A stretch of 32,483 nucleotides of DNA from Xenococcus sp. MO_188.B8 (GCA_030065615.1 JASJDR010000084.1:1-32483); one strand, 5' to 3'; numbered from the stretch's first letter, positions 15,531 to 24,833 are shown. The notes: generated by a model from the sequence alone, not told the origin. Made by a program: numbers and translations.

Positions 15531-17387
15531 ATGTCTAATACAGATTCTCTAAAAACGAATACTGTGGGATGGGACGATATCAATTGGCTTAAAGTCGAAA
15601 GATACGTATACAAGCTACAAAAGCGCATTTACGCAGCATCTCGTCGTGAAGATGTAAAACAAGTTAGAAAACTCCAAAAAACTCTGATAAGGTCTTGGTC
15701 GAATAAGGTCTTAGCGGTACGCAGGGTAACACAGGACAATCGAGGACATAAAACGGCAGGAGTGGATGGTATTAAATCATTATCCCCAGAAGCTCGTATG
15801 AACCTTGTAGGACAACTCAAGCTTACGGGAAAAAGCAAACCTACTCGAAGAGTATGGATACCTAAACCTGGAAAAGACGAGAAACGTCCGTTAGGAATAC
15901 CCACAATATACGACCGCGCCTTACAAGGAGTAGTTAAAACTGCTTTAGAACCAGAATGGGAAGCTAAATTTGAGCCAAACAGTTACGGATTCAGACCAGG
16001 ACGTTCATGCCACGATGCTATCTGGCAAATCAAAAACAGCATCATGAACAAACCTAAATTTGTACTTGATGCTGATATAGCCAAATGCTTCGACCGCATC
16101 AACCACTTAGCTCTACTCCAGAAACTCGGTTACACGGGTAAAATCAGGCAGCAAATAAAAGCTTGGTTAAAGTCTGGGGTCATAGACCAAAGAGTATTTA
16201 CTGCCACATCTGAGGGAACACCACAAGGCGGGGTTATTAGCCCGTTACTTGCCAACGTTGCCCTCCACGGAATGGAAAATATGTTAATGGAGTTTGCCAA
16301 AACTCTGGACATGAGAAGGAAGAGCAAACCTAACAGCCAAATAGGGTGGAAGGAAAAAGTTAAATCTCTAACCTTCATTAGGTATGCCGATGATTTCTTG
16401 TTAATACATTCCAACCTGAACGTAGTCCAAAGATGCAGAGAACTAATCTCTGAGTGGTTAAAAGACATAGGACTGGAACTAAAACCATCAAAAACCAGAA
16501 TCGCCCACACTCTTACTCCAGAGTTAAGTGAAGATGGACAAGCTGGATTTAATTTCTTGGGTCACCATATCAGACAATTTAAAGCTGGTAAATACTCAAG
16601 TTCGATTCACCCCAGAACAAAGAAAACACTTGGTTTTAGAACACTTATCACACCGTCAAAGGATGCCTGTAAGCGACATCAACAAAAACTAAAAGATGTC
16701 ATCAAAGAACACAAATACTCCCACCAATCAATTTTGATAAATGAGTTAAACCCAATTATCAGAGGATGGGTAAATTACTATACCAACTCTGATGCTTCAA
16801 CCACGGGAGAACTTACAAGGCAAGATTACCTTGTGTTCCAGAAACTCAGAGCTTGGGCTAGACACCGAACTGGCGACTGGTACAAAGCTAAAAAGAAATA
16901 CTGGACAAAGATTGGCAACAATAACTGGGTTTTCGCAACCAGGCAAGGGGATGCGAACCCCCTACGATTACTTACACATACTGAATTTGGAAGCAGTAGT
17001 ACAAAATATGTGAAAGTTAAAGGCGAAGCCAGCCCATTTAATGGGGAATTGGTTTACTGGAGTACCAGGATGGGTAAGAACCCCGATATGCCCACTCGAA
17101 AAGCATCACTGCTCAAGAGACAAAAGGGCATATGTAACTGGTGTTGCCTGCGCTTCCGTGAAGAAGATATTTTAGAGGAAGACCATATTCTAGCTACCGC
17201 TCTCGGCGGCAGAAAAGAATATAAGAATCTTCAGCTTCTACACGGTCATTGCCACGATGAAAAAACTGCTTTGGATTTAGAATACATCAGAAGAAACAGC
17301 TACAAGAATACCTTGAAGCGCATCAATAAAGAACTAGATAAACTCAACTGGTTCTGGGATGGGAACGACATCTTATGTATCCTCTAA
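15531..17387 (+). CDS. ltrA: Group II intron reverse transcriptase/maturase with HNH endonuclease (618 aa)
   Basis: The N-terminal RT0-type region (AGVDGIKSL, RRVWIPKPGKDEKRPLGIPT) leads into fingers-palm motifs: YGFRPGRSCHDAI, DADIAKCFDRI, TPQGGVISPLLANVALHGM and the catalytic YADD at 285-288. The maturase X domain includes LNPIIRGWVNYYT and the adjoining LRAWARHRTGDW. The C-terminal HNH endonuclease has C535xxC538, then EEDHILATALGGRKEYKNL and HGHCHDEKT, all key residues present. This length and domain order fit the cyanobacterial CL-type intron proteins. It splices its host RNA and drives retrohoming by target-primed reverse transcription. The ATG at 15531 begins MSNTDSLKTNTVGWDDINW, a usual start for the family. 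Confidence 0.95.
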   Translation: MSNTDSLKTNTVGWDDINWLKVERYVYKLQKRIYAASRREDVKQVRKLQKTLIRSWSNKVLAVRRVTQDNRGHKTAGVDGIKSLSPEARMNLVGQLKLTGKSKPTRRVWIPKPGKDEKRPLGIPTIYDRALQGVVKTALEPEWEAKFEPNSYGFRPGRSCHDAIWQIKNSIMNKPKFVLDADIAKCFDRINHLALLQKLGYTGKIRQQIKAWLKSGVIDQRVFTATSEGTPQGGVISPLLANVALHGMENMLMEFAKTLDMRRKSKPNSQIGWKEKVKSLTFIRYADDFLLIHSNLNVVQRCRELISEWLKDIGLELKPSKTRIAHTLTPELSEDGQAGFNFLGHHIRQFKAGKYSSSIHPRTKKTLGFRTLITPSKDACKRHQQKLKDVIKEHKYSHQSILINELNPIIRGWVNYYTNSDASTTGELTRQDYLVFQKLRAWARHRTGDWYKAKKKYWTKIGNNNWVFATRQGDANPLRLLTHTEFGSSSTKYVKVKGEASPFNGELVYWSTRMGKNPDMPTRKASLLKRQKGICNWCCLRFREEDILEEDHILATALGGRKEYKNLQLLHGHCHDEKTALDLEYIRRNSYKNTLKRINKELDKLNWFWDGNDILCIL

Positions 17388-17430
17388 GTACAAGTAGAAT
17401 GCGCCAATGACAAGGCTAGATACGTTGAGT

Positions 17431-17464
17431 AGCCCGATGAAGTGAAAGTTACACGTCGGGTTTC
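17431..17464 (+). ncRNA. Group II intron domain V
   Basis: A 34-nt hairpin with a GAAA tetraloop-like apex: AGCCCGATGAAGTGAAAG and the complementary TTACACGTCGGGTTTC. It holds the conserved AGC triad and bulge and lies just after the maturase ORF, as expected for the ribozyme core. Confidence 0.88.
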
Positions 17465-17606
17465 GGATGGGAGGGGTGAAGTGGCAACACTCACCTCGAC
17501 CCTACTAGAATCCCCCGATTTATCGGTGGGAGCGTCAACCCTCCACCTCCTCGACTCCCTCAACTTCTCCTACTGGTCTCAACTAATTAATTACAAGTCA
17601 AACTAG

Positions 17607-18986
17607 TTATCGACCACCAACTACGACATTTTTGATCCTAACGTGAGGGCCTCCAACACTTACGGGAAGAGGCATTTGTCCTCCTTTGCCACAACCACCA
17701 TTAACATATAAAGTATCGTTGCCGATTGCTTCTATATCTTTGAGAGTTTGAAACACATTCCCAGAGAGGGTAACATCACTAACGGGTTCAGCAATTTTCC
17801 CATCACGAATCATATAGCCTTCAGCAGCAGCAAAGGTAAACATTTCACCGTTGGTTTGTCCACCCAACATTCTTACCGCATAAACTCCTTCGTCAATACC
17901 TCCTAACATCTCCTCAAAAGAAGTCTCTCCAGGTTCGATCGCGGTATTGGTCATGCGGACAATGGGAGGATAGTTAGCACGAATGGCTCTGGCATTACCG
18001 GTGGGAATTTCCTGCATTTTGCCTGCGGTTTCACGGGAATGGAGACGTTGAGTTAAAATTCCATCTTTAATCAGATATTTTCTTTGTCCTGGCACTCCTT
18101 CATCGTCATACTTGATACTGCCTGGTAAATTTTCTAAAGTTGCATCATCTATAACATTCAGTTGTTCAATGCCTAAGGGTTTACCCAAAGTTAGTAACTC
18201 CTGCATCCGAGGATTTTCATAGACAAAATCGGCTTCGGAAAGATGCCCAAAAGCTTCATGGATAAAGACTCCTGCCAAGTAGGGATCGAGAATCACTGTA
18301 TATTGACCACCCTGTACTGAGCTCGCTTCTAACTGCTTAACAGCTCTGGTCGCTGCGCCGAGAACTCGGTCTTCGATCCCAACTAAAGCATTAAAATCAT
18401 TACGGGAATGAACTGATTCAAATCCCTGACGCACAATCCCATCCTGACCTCTGGCGATCGCCCCAAATCTTCCTGAAATGTCTAATCTTTCTTGAATAAT
18501 GCAACTGCCTACCGAATTGACAAAATATTGGGTGGCAAAGCGATCGCTGATACTAGACATGGTAGTCTGAATTCGAGGATCGTAATCGAGAAGCAACTTG
18601 TTATAAGCTTCAAGCAATTCCCGTTTATCCGCTAAGGAAACCCCACGGGGATCTCTGGCTAACTTGACTGTAACTCGATCTTCTATGGGAGCAGTTGGTG
18701 CTAATTGAGTAGTTTCTTGCCCAACTAGTTTCGCTTGAGAAATTGCCTCTTCAATTCTACTATTGAGTTCTGCTAAACCATTAAAAGTGACAAAACTCCA
18801 GCCTCCGCGATCGCATGCCCGAATTCCTCCCGAAAGCGCAAAACCCCGATCCACTCCATCTAATTGTGCACCTCGGAAACTTAGGCTAGTAGCTTCACTT
18901 TGTTCAACACGAATTTCTAGGTAATCGACATTGTTTTTCGAAGAGGCGATCGCTTTTTGTAACTGTTCTGCGGTGGTGTTATTCAT
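17607..18986 (-). CDS. tldD: TldD-family metalloprotease (459 aa)
   Basis: The HExxxH zinc motif is HEAFGH (H243, E244, H248), the hallmark of TldD, and the conserved C-terminal GGCGKGGQMPLPVSVGGPH contains C432. The N-terminal part (YLEIRVEQSEATSLSFRG, then GGIRACDRGGWSFVTFN) is the usual TldD/PmbA alpha-beta region. TldD works with TldE (PmbA) as a heterodimeric protease that trims unfolded or modified peptides, such as microcin precursors and CcdA; the partner is not in this window. The ATG at 18986 starts MNNTTAEQLQKAIASS. The gene contains several HIP1 sites. At 459 residues it is close to the usual length. Confidence 0.92.
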   Translation of the reverse strand: MNNTTAEQLQKAIASSKNNVDYLEIRVEQSEATSLSFRGAQLDGVDRGFALSGGIRACDRGGWSFVTFNGLAELNSRIEEAISQAKLVGQETTQLAPTAPIEDRVTVKLARDPRGVSLADKRELLEAYNKLLLDYDPRIQTTMSSISDRFATQYFVNSVGSCIIQERLDISGRFGAIARGQDGIVRQGFESVHSRNDFNALVGIEDRVLGAATRAVKQLEASSVQGGQYTVILDPYLAGVFIHEAFGHLSEADFVYENPRMQELLTLGKPLGIEQLNVIDDATLENLPGSIKYDDEGVPGQRKYLIKDGILTQRLHSRETAGKMQEIPTGNARAIRANYPPIVRMTNTAIEPGETSFEEMLGGIDEGVYAVRMLGGQTNGEMFTFAAAEGYMIRDGKIAEPVSDVTLSGNVFQTLKDIEAIGNDTLYVNGGCGKGGQMPLPVSVGGPHVRIKNVVVGGR

Positions 18987-19078
18987 AAAAAATTCGAGAA
19001 ATTAGAGGCCAAAAATTCAGACAACTATTATTGACTATAGCAATCCTAGTTAAGTTGAGGTGAACTTTATAAAAGAAG

Positions 19079-19109
19079 AGCTTGGGATAAAAATATTATC
19101 TTCCAAGCT
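19079..19109 (-). terminator. Possible terminator hairpin after the 42-residue gene
   Basis: Arms AGCTTGG and CCAAGCT (7 bp, extendable with A-T pairs) with a loop of about 17 nt; read on the reverse strand it is followed by CTCTTCTTTT. It lies between the small membrane protein gene and tldD on the same strand. Confidence 0.4.
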
Positions 19110-19182
19110 TTATTTCTATAATTGCTGATAATTTATTGTTCAGATTGGGAATAATACGCGATTAACTAAAAACTAAAACTAA

Positions 19183-19311
19183 TCAAAAAGCAGTACTTAA
19201 AGCCCCCCAGGCAATAGTTAAAATGATACGAGTCACCTCAATTCCACATGCCACAGCTAAGACAGCGCCAGCTTTAATCATTAATGGAGGGGGAGTATAA
19301 GTATTAGACAT
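19183..19311 (-). CDS. Small membrane protein (42 aa)
   Basis: A complete 42-codon frame from ATG (19311) to TGA. A strong Shine-Dalgarno, AGGAG, stands 9 nt before the ATG, which argues strongly for a real gene. The peptide starts MSNTYTPPPLMIKAGAVLAV and is mostly hydrophobic from about residue 12 to 42, with charged residues only at K13, E25 and R28, so one membrane helix (or two short ones) is likely. The size and Pro-rich N-terminus are reminiscent of the small single-helix subunits of thylakoid complexes (NDH-1 or photosystems), but I do not recognise it with certainty. It stands alone between znuA and tldD. Confidence 0.7.
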   Translation of the reverse strand: MSNTYTPPPLMIKAGAVLAVACGIEVTRIILTIAWGALSTAF

Positions 19312-19425
19312 AGTGCCAATCTCCTAATAATCAAATTACGATAAGATGCGGTCGAGTATAGTTGAGAATAAAAATTACTCTTGGTATCAAAGTTGACATT
19401 TTTACAAAACTTTTTATTATTTATC

Positions 19426-20451
19426 TCAATTAGCTTTGATTAGCTTAAAATCTTCAAAAGGTTTACATTCTCCCTCTAAACCATCTACGATCGCGCAAGT
19501 ATTATTAATCATCATTTTGAGATAACTATCGGTATCGGTTCCTGGTTTTCCTATTCCATCCGTTAACAACTGGCGATCGCTTATTGGGACTTCGGCTTCC
19601 CGAGCCACATTATTAAGAACCCGATTATTTCCTGTCGCTTCAGCAAAAATTGTCGGGACTCCTGTTTGGCGAATTTCGGTTACTAGATCTCTGAGATCGG
19701 CAGCGGTGGGAGAGTCTTCCGTACTTAATCCTTGTAGACTTTTATAGTCTTGAAGATCGTAGGCTTGGACATAATAGTTGAGAGAATTGTGACTAGTAAT
19801 AAGTAGTCTTTGTTCTTGGGGAATGGTGGCGATTTGTCCTGCGATCCAAAGATTAAGTTGTTGCAATTTTTCAGTGTACTCAAGACTGTTTTGGGTATAT
19901 AAACTTGACTGGCTAGGATTGAGTTGTATCATTGCTGATTGCAAATATTTGATAATTGCGATCGCATTTTGAGCATCATGCCAGACATGAGGATCTGCAG
20001 CTAGTTCTTCTTCTTCGGCTTCACTATGTTGATGCTCTTCTTCGTGGTGAGTATGTTCAGTTGTAATTGGCTGAGTAACGACTGCTTCATAGACAGGAAT
20101 CTTTCTGCCCGTCGTCTCAGTAGCCTTAATAAGTTTAATAATCTTCGGCTCTAGTTCATAGCCCCCATAAAAAATGATTTGTGCCAGTTCCATTGCTTGG
20201 CGTTGGGAAGGAGTGGGCTTGTAGGTATGGGGATCTTGTCCTGGTGGAACTAAGCAAGTTAAATCAACAGTATTTTGAGCAATCATGGTAATAAATTCGC
20301 ATAAAACACTATGGGTCGCTACTATCTTGGGGCGCTCTTGAGCTGAAAGCTGGGAATTTTGATTTACCGACTGACAACTACTTATTACCAGCGATAGTCC
20401 GGCGATAAGACTACTGCAGAGATTCCGAACTGTAATTTGATTAAACATCAC
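19426..20451 (-). CDS. znuA: Zinc ABC transporter substrate-binding lipoprotein, ZnuA-like (341 aa)
   Basis: The N-terminus is a lipoprotein signal peptide with lipobox VISSC. Cluster 9 metal-binding features follow: GQDPHTYKPTPSQ (first His), a His/Glu-rich loop (TTEHTHHEEEHQHSEAEEEE), DPHVWHD (second His), TSHNSLNYY (third His) and the FAEATGNNRV region. The His-rich loop and a His rather than Glu in the third ligand position favour zinc over manganese. It should capture zinc in the periplasm for an ABC importer. The gene is divergent from the znuC-like ATPase with a shared 138-nt control region. Two ATG codons are adjacent (20451, 20448); either gives the same signal peptide. Confidence 0.9.
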   Translation of the reverse strand: MMFNQITVRNLCSSLIAGLSLVISSCQSVNQNSQLSAQERPKIVATHSVLCEFITMIAQNTVDLTCLVPPGQDPHTYKPTPSQRQAMELAQIIFYGGYELEPKIIKLIKATETTGRKIPVYEAVVTQPITTEHTHHEEEHQHSEAEEEELAADPHVWHDAQNAIAIIKYLQSAMIQLNPSQSSLYTQNSLEYTEKLQQLNLWIAGQIATIPQEQRLLITSHNSLNYYVQAYDLQDYKSLQGLSTEDSPTAADLRDLVTEIRQTGVPTIFAEATGNNRVLNNVAREAEVPISDRQLLTDGIGKPGTDTDSYLKMMINNTCAIVDGLEGECKPFEDFKLIKAN

Positions 20452-20589
20452 AAAATATTTTAAATAAAACTTTTATACTATTAATCAGCTCATCTTTACT
20501 GGTTCTTGGTTAATCGCTCCTTCAGTTGATCATGAGAATGACTTTAATTGTACAATGAGAATAATACTCATTTTAGTTTTGAATTAACA
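20452..20589. promoter_or_regulatory. Divergent znuA/znuC control region
   Basis: A shared upstream region for two genes of one zinc import system. On the reverse strand an AT-rich TAGTATAAAA can serve as a -10 for znuA. The Fur/Zur-type box described separately lies nearer to the ATPase gene, with a weaker half-site CATGAGAATGAC at 20531-20542. Confidence 0.55.
20554..20572. promoter_or_regulatory. Candidate Zur (Fur-family) operator
   Basis: AATGAGAATAATACTCATT is a 19-bp inverted repeat (6-bp arms AATGAG/CTCATT) like Fur-family boxes. Placement between zinc uptake genes makes Zur the likely binder: repression when zinc is plentiful. It ends 17 nt before the ATPase ATG. Confidence 0.65.
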
Positions 20590-21399
20590 ATGCTAAAAGT
20601 TCGCGATCTAGCGATTAATTACCGAGATACTTGGGCGATTAACAATGTATCCTTTTCTTTGCAGCCAGGAGAAGTTACAGGTTTATTGGGGCCTAACGGC
20701 GCAGGAAAAAGCAGTCTTGTTAAAGGAATTTTGGGATTAGTTCCCACCGCTAGAGGGGAAGTAACCTTTGCTGAGCGGCCAATTAAGCGCCAACTAAAGC
20801 GAGTTGCCTATGTGCCTCAGCGATCGCAAATAGATTGGGATTATCCGATCACAGTCGAGAAAGTGGTAATGATGGGCAGAATTCCCGCCACAGGTTGGTT
20901 GAGAAAGCCTTCACTAAATTCTCGTCAAATTGTCAAAAATGCTTTAGCAAGAGTAGAAATGACAAAATATGCTCAGCATCAGATCAGAGAATTATCTGGA
21001 GGACAGCAACAACGGGTCTTTTTAGCTAAAGCGATCGCGCACCAGGCAGATTTATTACTTTTTGACGAACCCTTTAGTAATATTGACAAGAAAACTGAAG
21101 AGATTATTTTTGAAGTATTTGCAGAACTAAAACAGCAACAAAAGACTTTACTAGTCATTAGCCATGATTTAGGAGCCACTGTTGCCAACTACGATCGGCT
21201 ATTATTACTTAATCATCAGCTAATCGCGATCGGTAATCAGGAAGAAGTTTTAACCGACCACAATTTAACCAAAGCTTACGGGAAAAACTTTAAATGGCTG
21301 ATGGAGAGACAAAATATCGATCTTCATCTCAGACAGCTCATGAACCTCAAGGATTGCCCTCCATGGTTTACAAAACAAGATATGTACTATTGGAATTGA
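20590..21399 (+). CDS. znuC: Zinc/metal ABC transporter ATPase, ZnuC-like (269 aa)
   Basis: A complete ATP-binding subunit: Walker A GPNGAGKSS, Q-loop VPQRSQIDWDYPITVEKVV, signature LSGGQQQR, Walker B LLLFDEP and H-loop SHD. The QIDWDYPITV segment is typical of manganese/zinc/iron chelate importer ATPases. The ATG at 20590 gives MLKVRDLAINY, the normal family start; a TTG further upstream at 20548 would read through the operator. It would power the importer loaded by the divergent lipoprotein. The expected membrane permease gene does not follow; rpsL comes next. A C-terminal tail of about 30 residues (after KWLMERQ, ending DMYYWN) is unlike the usual short end of the family. Confidence 0.88.
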   Translation: MLKVRDLAINYRDTWAINNVSFSLQPGEVTGLLGPNGAGKSSLVKGILGLVPTARGEVTFAERPIKRQLKRVAYVPQRSQIDWDYPITVEKVVMMGRIPATGWLRKPSLNSRQIVKNALARVEMTKYAQHQIRELSGGQQQRVFLAKAIAHQADLLLFDEPFSNIDKKTEEIIFEVFAELKQQQKTLLVISHDLGATVANYDRLLLLNHQLIAIGNQEEVLTDHNLTKAYGKNFKWLMERQNIDLHLRQLMNLKDCPPWFTKQDMYYWN

Positions 21400-21430
21400 C
21401 AGGCAGGTTATTAATGCCAATTTAAATAAC

Positions 21431-21458
21431 TTGACACGATACAAGTATTTTGTATACC
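21431..21458 (+). promoter_or_regulatory. Candidate promoter of the rpsL operon
   Basis: TTGACA (21431-21436) and TATACC (21453-21458) are spaced 16 nt apart, about 72 nt before the rpsL ATG. A second AT-rich stretch nearer the gene (about 21474-21482) could also serve. Confidence 0.5.
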
Positions 21459-21530
21459 ATTAGAATTTGTCTGCTATTATATTGACCTTCTTAAATTAGA
21501 AGATGATCTAATTGTCCTTATACATAAATT

Positions 21531-21905
21531 ATGCCTACTATCCAGCAACTAATCCGTAGCGAACGATCCAAACTACAAAAGAAAACCAAATCACCTGCAC
21601 TCAAAGAATGTCCCCAACGTCGTGGAGTTTGTACCAGAGTGTACACGACTACACCGAAAAAACCTAATTCAGCTTTAAGAAAAGTAGCTAGGGTTCGTTT
21701 AACATCTGGATTTGAGGTTACTGCTTATATCCCAGGTATAGGGCATAATCTACAAGAACATTCCGTCGTCTTAATTCGCGGTGGGAGGGTAAAGGATTTA
21801 CCTGGTGTTAGATATCACATTGTACGAGGAACTCTTGATACTACGGGAGTTAAGGATAGAAAGCAAGGCCGTTCTAAATATGGAACTAAACGGCCTAAAG
21901 AATAA
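21531..21905 (+). CDS. rpsL: 30S ribosomal protein S12
   Basis: Full length (124 aa) with the family's near-invariant parts: MPTIQQLIR start, [19 protein letters not shown], the decoding-site loop [13 protein letters not shown] and the basic tail [12 protein letters not shown]12 sits at the decoding centre and helps codon-anticodon accuracy. The lysines changed in streptomycin resistance are wild type. It is the first gene of the str operon, followed by rpsG after a 212-nt spacer. Confidence 0.98.
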   Translation: MPTIQQLIRSERSKLQKKTKSPALKECPQRRGVCTRVYTTTPKKPNSALRKVARVRLTSGFEVTAYIPGIGHNLQEHSVVLIRGGRVKDLPGVRYHIVRGTLDTTGVKDRKQGRSKYGTKRPKE

Positions 21906-22117
21906 TTTAGATATTTTTATTCTGTAATACCGTAGGAAGAACGGGAATTGATGCCCAGAGTAGAGACTCGTTAGGTAGTAATCTATAATTTTTGCGAGTC
22001 TAGATCAAAAAACTAAAGAATTACTGTTTAAGAAAACTGGGAAGCGGCCTACTGTTTCAAGTTGTTTGTCGCCCTTCAAAATTAAATTTCATATTGTTAG
22101 CAAATTACTAAAAGCTC
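21906..22117 (+). promoter_or_regulatory. rpsL-rpsG spacer with a stem-loop
   Basis: A 212-nt untranslated spacer. AGACTCG (21964-21970) pairs with CGAGTCT (21995-22001). In Escherichia coli the S7 autoregulatory site lies in the equivalent spacer, so a similar control is possible but not shown; no Shine-Dalgarno is obvious before the rpsG ATG. Confidence 0.4.
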
Positions 22118-22588
22118 ATGTCTCGTAGATCAGTAAATAAGAAACGTACCGTTCCTCCCGATCCGGTATATAATAGCCGTCTAGTTAATATGACCATTAG
22201 ACGAGTCATGAAGTCGGGAAAAAATTCCCTGGCTTCGCGCATTGTTTATGATGCCTTCACTACGATTGGGGAAAGAACAGGCAAAGAACCTCTAGAAGTT
22301 TTTGAGCAAGCAATTAAAAACTTGACTCCTTTAGTAGAAGTAAAAGCCCGTCGGGTTGGTGGTGCAACTTACCAAGTTCCCATGGAAGTCAAAGCTGGTC
22401 GAGGTACAACCCTAGCCCTGCGCTGGTTAATTCATTTTGCTCGGAATCGTGGTGGTCGAACTATGGCAGGTAAACTAGCCAATGAGATCATGGATGCAGC
22501 CAATGAAACCGGTGCAGCGATCAAGAAACGGGAAGAAACTCATCGGATGGCGGAAGCGAATAAAGCTTTTGCTCACTATCGTTACTAA
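22118..22588 (+). CDS. rpsG: 30S ribosomal protein S7
   Basis: 156 aa, the typical bacterial length. Family landmarks include [10 protein letters not shown] at the start, [27 protein letters not shown] sequence, [16 protein letters not shown] and [36 protein letters not shown] at the end. S7 organises the head of the 30S subunit and contacts the E site. It lies between rpsL and fusA in the usual order. Confidence 0.98.
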   Translation: MSRRSVNKKRTVPPDPVYNSRLVNMTIRRVMKSGKNSLASRIVYDAFTTIGERTGKEPLEVFEQAIKNLTPLVEVKARRVGGATYQVPMEVKAGRGTTLALRWLIHFARNRGGRTMAGKLANEIMDAANETGAAIKKREETHRMAEANKAFAHYRY

Positions 22589-22643
22589 AACCAAGCTCAA
22601 TTTTTAAACTATCTAAGTAATCAAATTAACAACTAAACTGCGA

Positions 22644-22680
22644 TGGCAGGTTTCCTCCACTGCCAAGTTTGAACTTGGGT
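22644..22680 (+). promoter_or_regulatory. Twin hairpins in the rpsG-fusA spacer
   Basis: TGGCAG (22644-22649) pairs with CTGCCA (22660-22665), and the overlapping CCAAGT-TTGA-ACTTGG follows directly. The two stems share CCA, so they may be alternatives. They lie about 75 nt before the fusA GTG; a terminator, processing site or translational control are all possible. Confidence 0.4.
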
Positions 22681-22754
22681 AGCTAAAATGTAGAATTGTA
22701 AATAATCATTAAGTTCAATCTTTTTCGTTAGGCATAAAGCACAAGGAGGTATCT

Positions 22755-24833
22755 GTGGCACGCAGTATCCCACTAGAAAGGGTTCGGAATATCGGTATAG
22801 CAGCCCATATTGACGCAGGAAAAACAACCACAACAGAACGAATTCTCTATTACACTGGCATTGCCCATAAAATAGGTGAAGTTCATGACGGTGCTGCCGT
22901 TACGGACTGGATGGAGCAAGAAAAAGAGCGAGGTATTACGATTACCGCAGCTGCGATTAGTACCAGTTGGCGCGACCACAAAATCAATATTATTGATACT
23001 CCTGGTCACGTTGATTTTACTATTGAAGTTGAGCGTTCTATGCGGGTACTTGATGGAGTAATCGCTGTATTTTGCTCTGTTGGTGGAGTTCAACCTCAAT
23101 CAGAAACTGTTTGGCGACAGGCAGATCGGTACAAGGTGCCTCGGATTGCTTTTGTCAATAAAATGGATCGCACCGGAGCAAATTTTTTTAAAGTTTACGA
23201 GCAGATCAAAGAGCGTTTGCGAGCCAATCCAGTACCGATTCAAATTCCCATTGGTAGTGAAAGTGATTTTCAGGGAATTGTTGATTTGGTAAGAATGCGC
23301 GCCAAAATCTATAAAGATGATCTTGGTGAAGATATTGAAGATATAGAGATTCCCGAACAACTCCAAGAATTAGCTCAGGAATATCGAGCCAAACTAGTGG
23401 AAGCTGTGGCTGAAACCAATGAAGAACTCTTGGAAAAATTTCTGATGGAAGAGGAATTTACCGAAGCGGAAATTAGAGCAGCCTTGCGCAAAGGCACAAT
23501 CAATGGCTCGATTATGCCCATGCTATGCGGTTCTGCTTTTAAAAATAAAGGTATTCAGGTGCTAATGGATGCGGTAGTAGATTACTTACCTGCTCCTATC
23601 GATGTTCCGGCTATTACAGGACTGTTGCCTGATGGTTCTGAAGCTGCGAGAAAATCTGATGATGAAGAACCTTTCTCGGCTTTAGCGTTTAAAATTGCTA
23701 CGGATAAGTTTGGTCGTCTAACCTTTTTAAGGGTTTACTCGGGAGTGTTGAGTAAGGGTAGCTATATCTACAACTCCACTAAGGATAAGAAAGAGCGCAT
23801 TGCCAGATTAGTAGTTCTCAAATCGAATGAAAGAATAGAGGTTGATGAACTGAGTGCCGGAGATTTAGGGGCTGCTGTCGGTTTGAAATTTGCCAGTACT
23901 GGGGATACTCTATGCGATAAAGACCAACCAATTATTTTAGAGTCGCTCTATGTCCCTGAACCAGTAATCTCCGTTGCCGTAGAACCAGAAACCAAAAGCG
24001 ATGTGGAAAAGCTTGCCAAAGCTTTACAAGCGCTATCAGATGAAGATCCGACATTCCGTGTCCATACCGATCCCGAAACCAATCAAACAGTAATTGCCGG
24101 GATGGGAGAATTGCATTTGGAAATTCTAGTAGACAGGATGCTCAGAGAGTTTAATGTCGAAGCTACAGTAGGTAAGCCTCAAGTAGCCTATCGAGAAACG
24201 ATCTTAAAATCTAGCGATGCTGAAGGTAAATGGATCAAGCAAAGCGGTGGTAAAGGTCAATATGGTCATGCGGTAATTCGCCTCGAGCCAGGAAAAGCTG
24301 GTAGTGGCTTTGAATTTGTCTCCAAAATTGTTGGGGGTTCCATTCCCAAAGAATATATCCCAGCTGTAGAGAAAGGAGTGAAAGAAGCTTGTGAATCGGG
24401 AGTGATTGCTGGTTACCCGATGATTGATGTCAAAGTAACTCTTGTAGATGGTTCTTACCATGATGTCGATTCTAACGAAATGGCATTTAAGCTGGCGGGA
24501 AAAATGGCAATTAAGGCTGCGGTAAAGAAAGCATCTCCTGTATTATTAGAACCGATGATGAAAGTTGAAGTAGAAGTCCCCGAGAACTTTTTGGGAGATG
24601 TTATGGGTGACTTGAACTCTCGTCGCGGTAATATCGAAGGTATGGACTCCGAAGACGGGCAATCCAAGGTAACTGCTAAAGTGCCTTTAGCAGAAATGTT
24701 TGGATATGCCACAGATATTCGCTCCAAAACCCAAGGACGCGGTATATTTTCTATGGAGTTCAGTGAATACAATGAAATACCTCGCAATGTTGCGGAGGGA
24801 ATCATCGAAAAAAACCAAGGGAACGCATATTAA
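22755..24833 (+). CDS. fusA: Elongation factor G
   Basis: 692 aa. GTPase domain motifs are [13 protein letters not shown] (G1), the RGITITAAA switch I, DTPGHVDF (G3), NKMDRTGA (G4) and the GSAFKNKG G5. Domain II to V landmarks include [20 protein letters not shown] and the C-terminal [23 protein letters not shown] moves tRNA and mRNA through the ribosome using GTP. The start is GTG at 22755, fixed by a perfect AAGGAGGT Shine-Dalgarno at 22743-22750. The tuf gene follows after 20 nt, so cotranslation is likely. Confidence 0.98.
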   Translation: MARSIPLERVRNIGIAAHIDAGKTTTTERILYYTGIAHKIGEVHDGAAVTDWMEQEKERGITITAAAISTSWRDHKINIIDTPGHVDFTIEVERSMRVLDGVIAVFCSVGGVQPQSETVWRQADRYKVPRIAFVNKMDRTGANFFKVYEQIKERLRANPVPIQIPIGSESDFQGIVDLVRMRAKIYKDDLGEDIEDIEIPEQLQELAQEYRAKLVEAVAETNEELLEKFLMEEEFTEAEIRAALRKGTINGSIMPMLCGSAFKNKGIQVLMDAVVDYLPAPIDVPAITGLLPDGSEAARKSDDEEPFSALAFKIATDKFGRLTFLRVYSGVLSKGSYIYNSTKDKKERIARLVVLKSNERIEVDELSAGDLGAAVGLKFASTGDTLCDKDQPIILESLYVPEPVISVAVEPETKSDVEKLAKALQALSDEDPTFRVHTDPETNQTVIAGMGELHLEILVDRMLREFNVEATVGKPQVAYRETILKSSDAEGKWIKQSGGKGQYGHAVIRLEPGKAGSGFEFVSKIVGGSIPKEYIPAVEKGVKEACESGVIAGYPMIDVKVTLVDGSYHDVDSNEMAFKLAGKMAIKAAVKKASPVLLEPMMKVEVEVPENFLGDVMGDLNSRRGNIEGMDSEDGQSKVTAKVPLAEMFGYATDIRSKTQGRGIFSMEFSEYNEIPRNVAEGIIEKNQGNAY

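Larger units (their letters stand above)
14779..17505 (+). mobile_element. Group II intron, apparently full length
   Basis: The 5' end GTGCG at 14779 fits the group II consensus, and about 750 nt of structured RNA (domains I-III) precedes the reverse transcriptase ORF in domain IV. Domain V lies at about 17431-17464 and domain VI follows (stem GAGGGGTGA/TCACCTC with a candidate bulged A near 17499), giving an intron end at ...CCCTAC, about 17505. The 3' end is well supported; the 5' end is the best fit rather than proven. The intron lies in a spacer and interrupts no housekeeping gene. RT, maturase and HNH parts are intact, so mobility is plausible. Confidence 0.8.

Noticed and set aside
20548..20589. 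Upstream TTG start for the znuC-like gene
   Set aside because: It would translate through the Fur/Zur-type operator, and the family normally starts at MLKVRDL.
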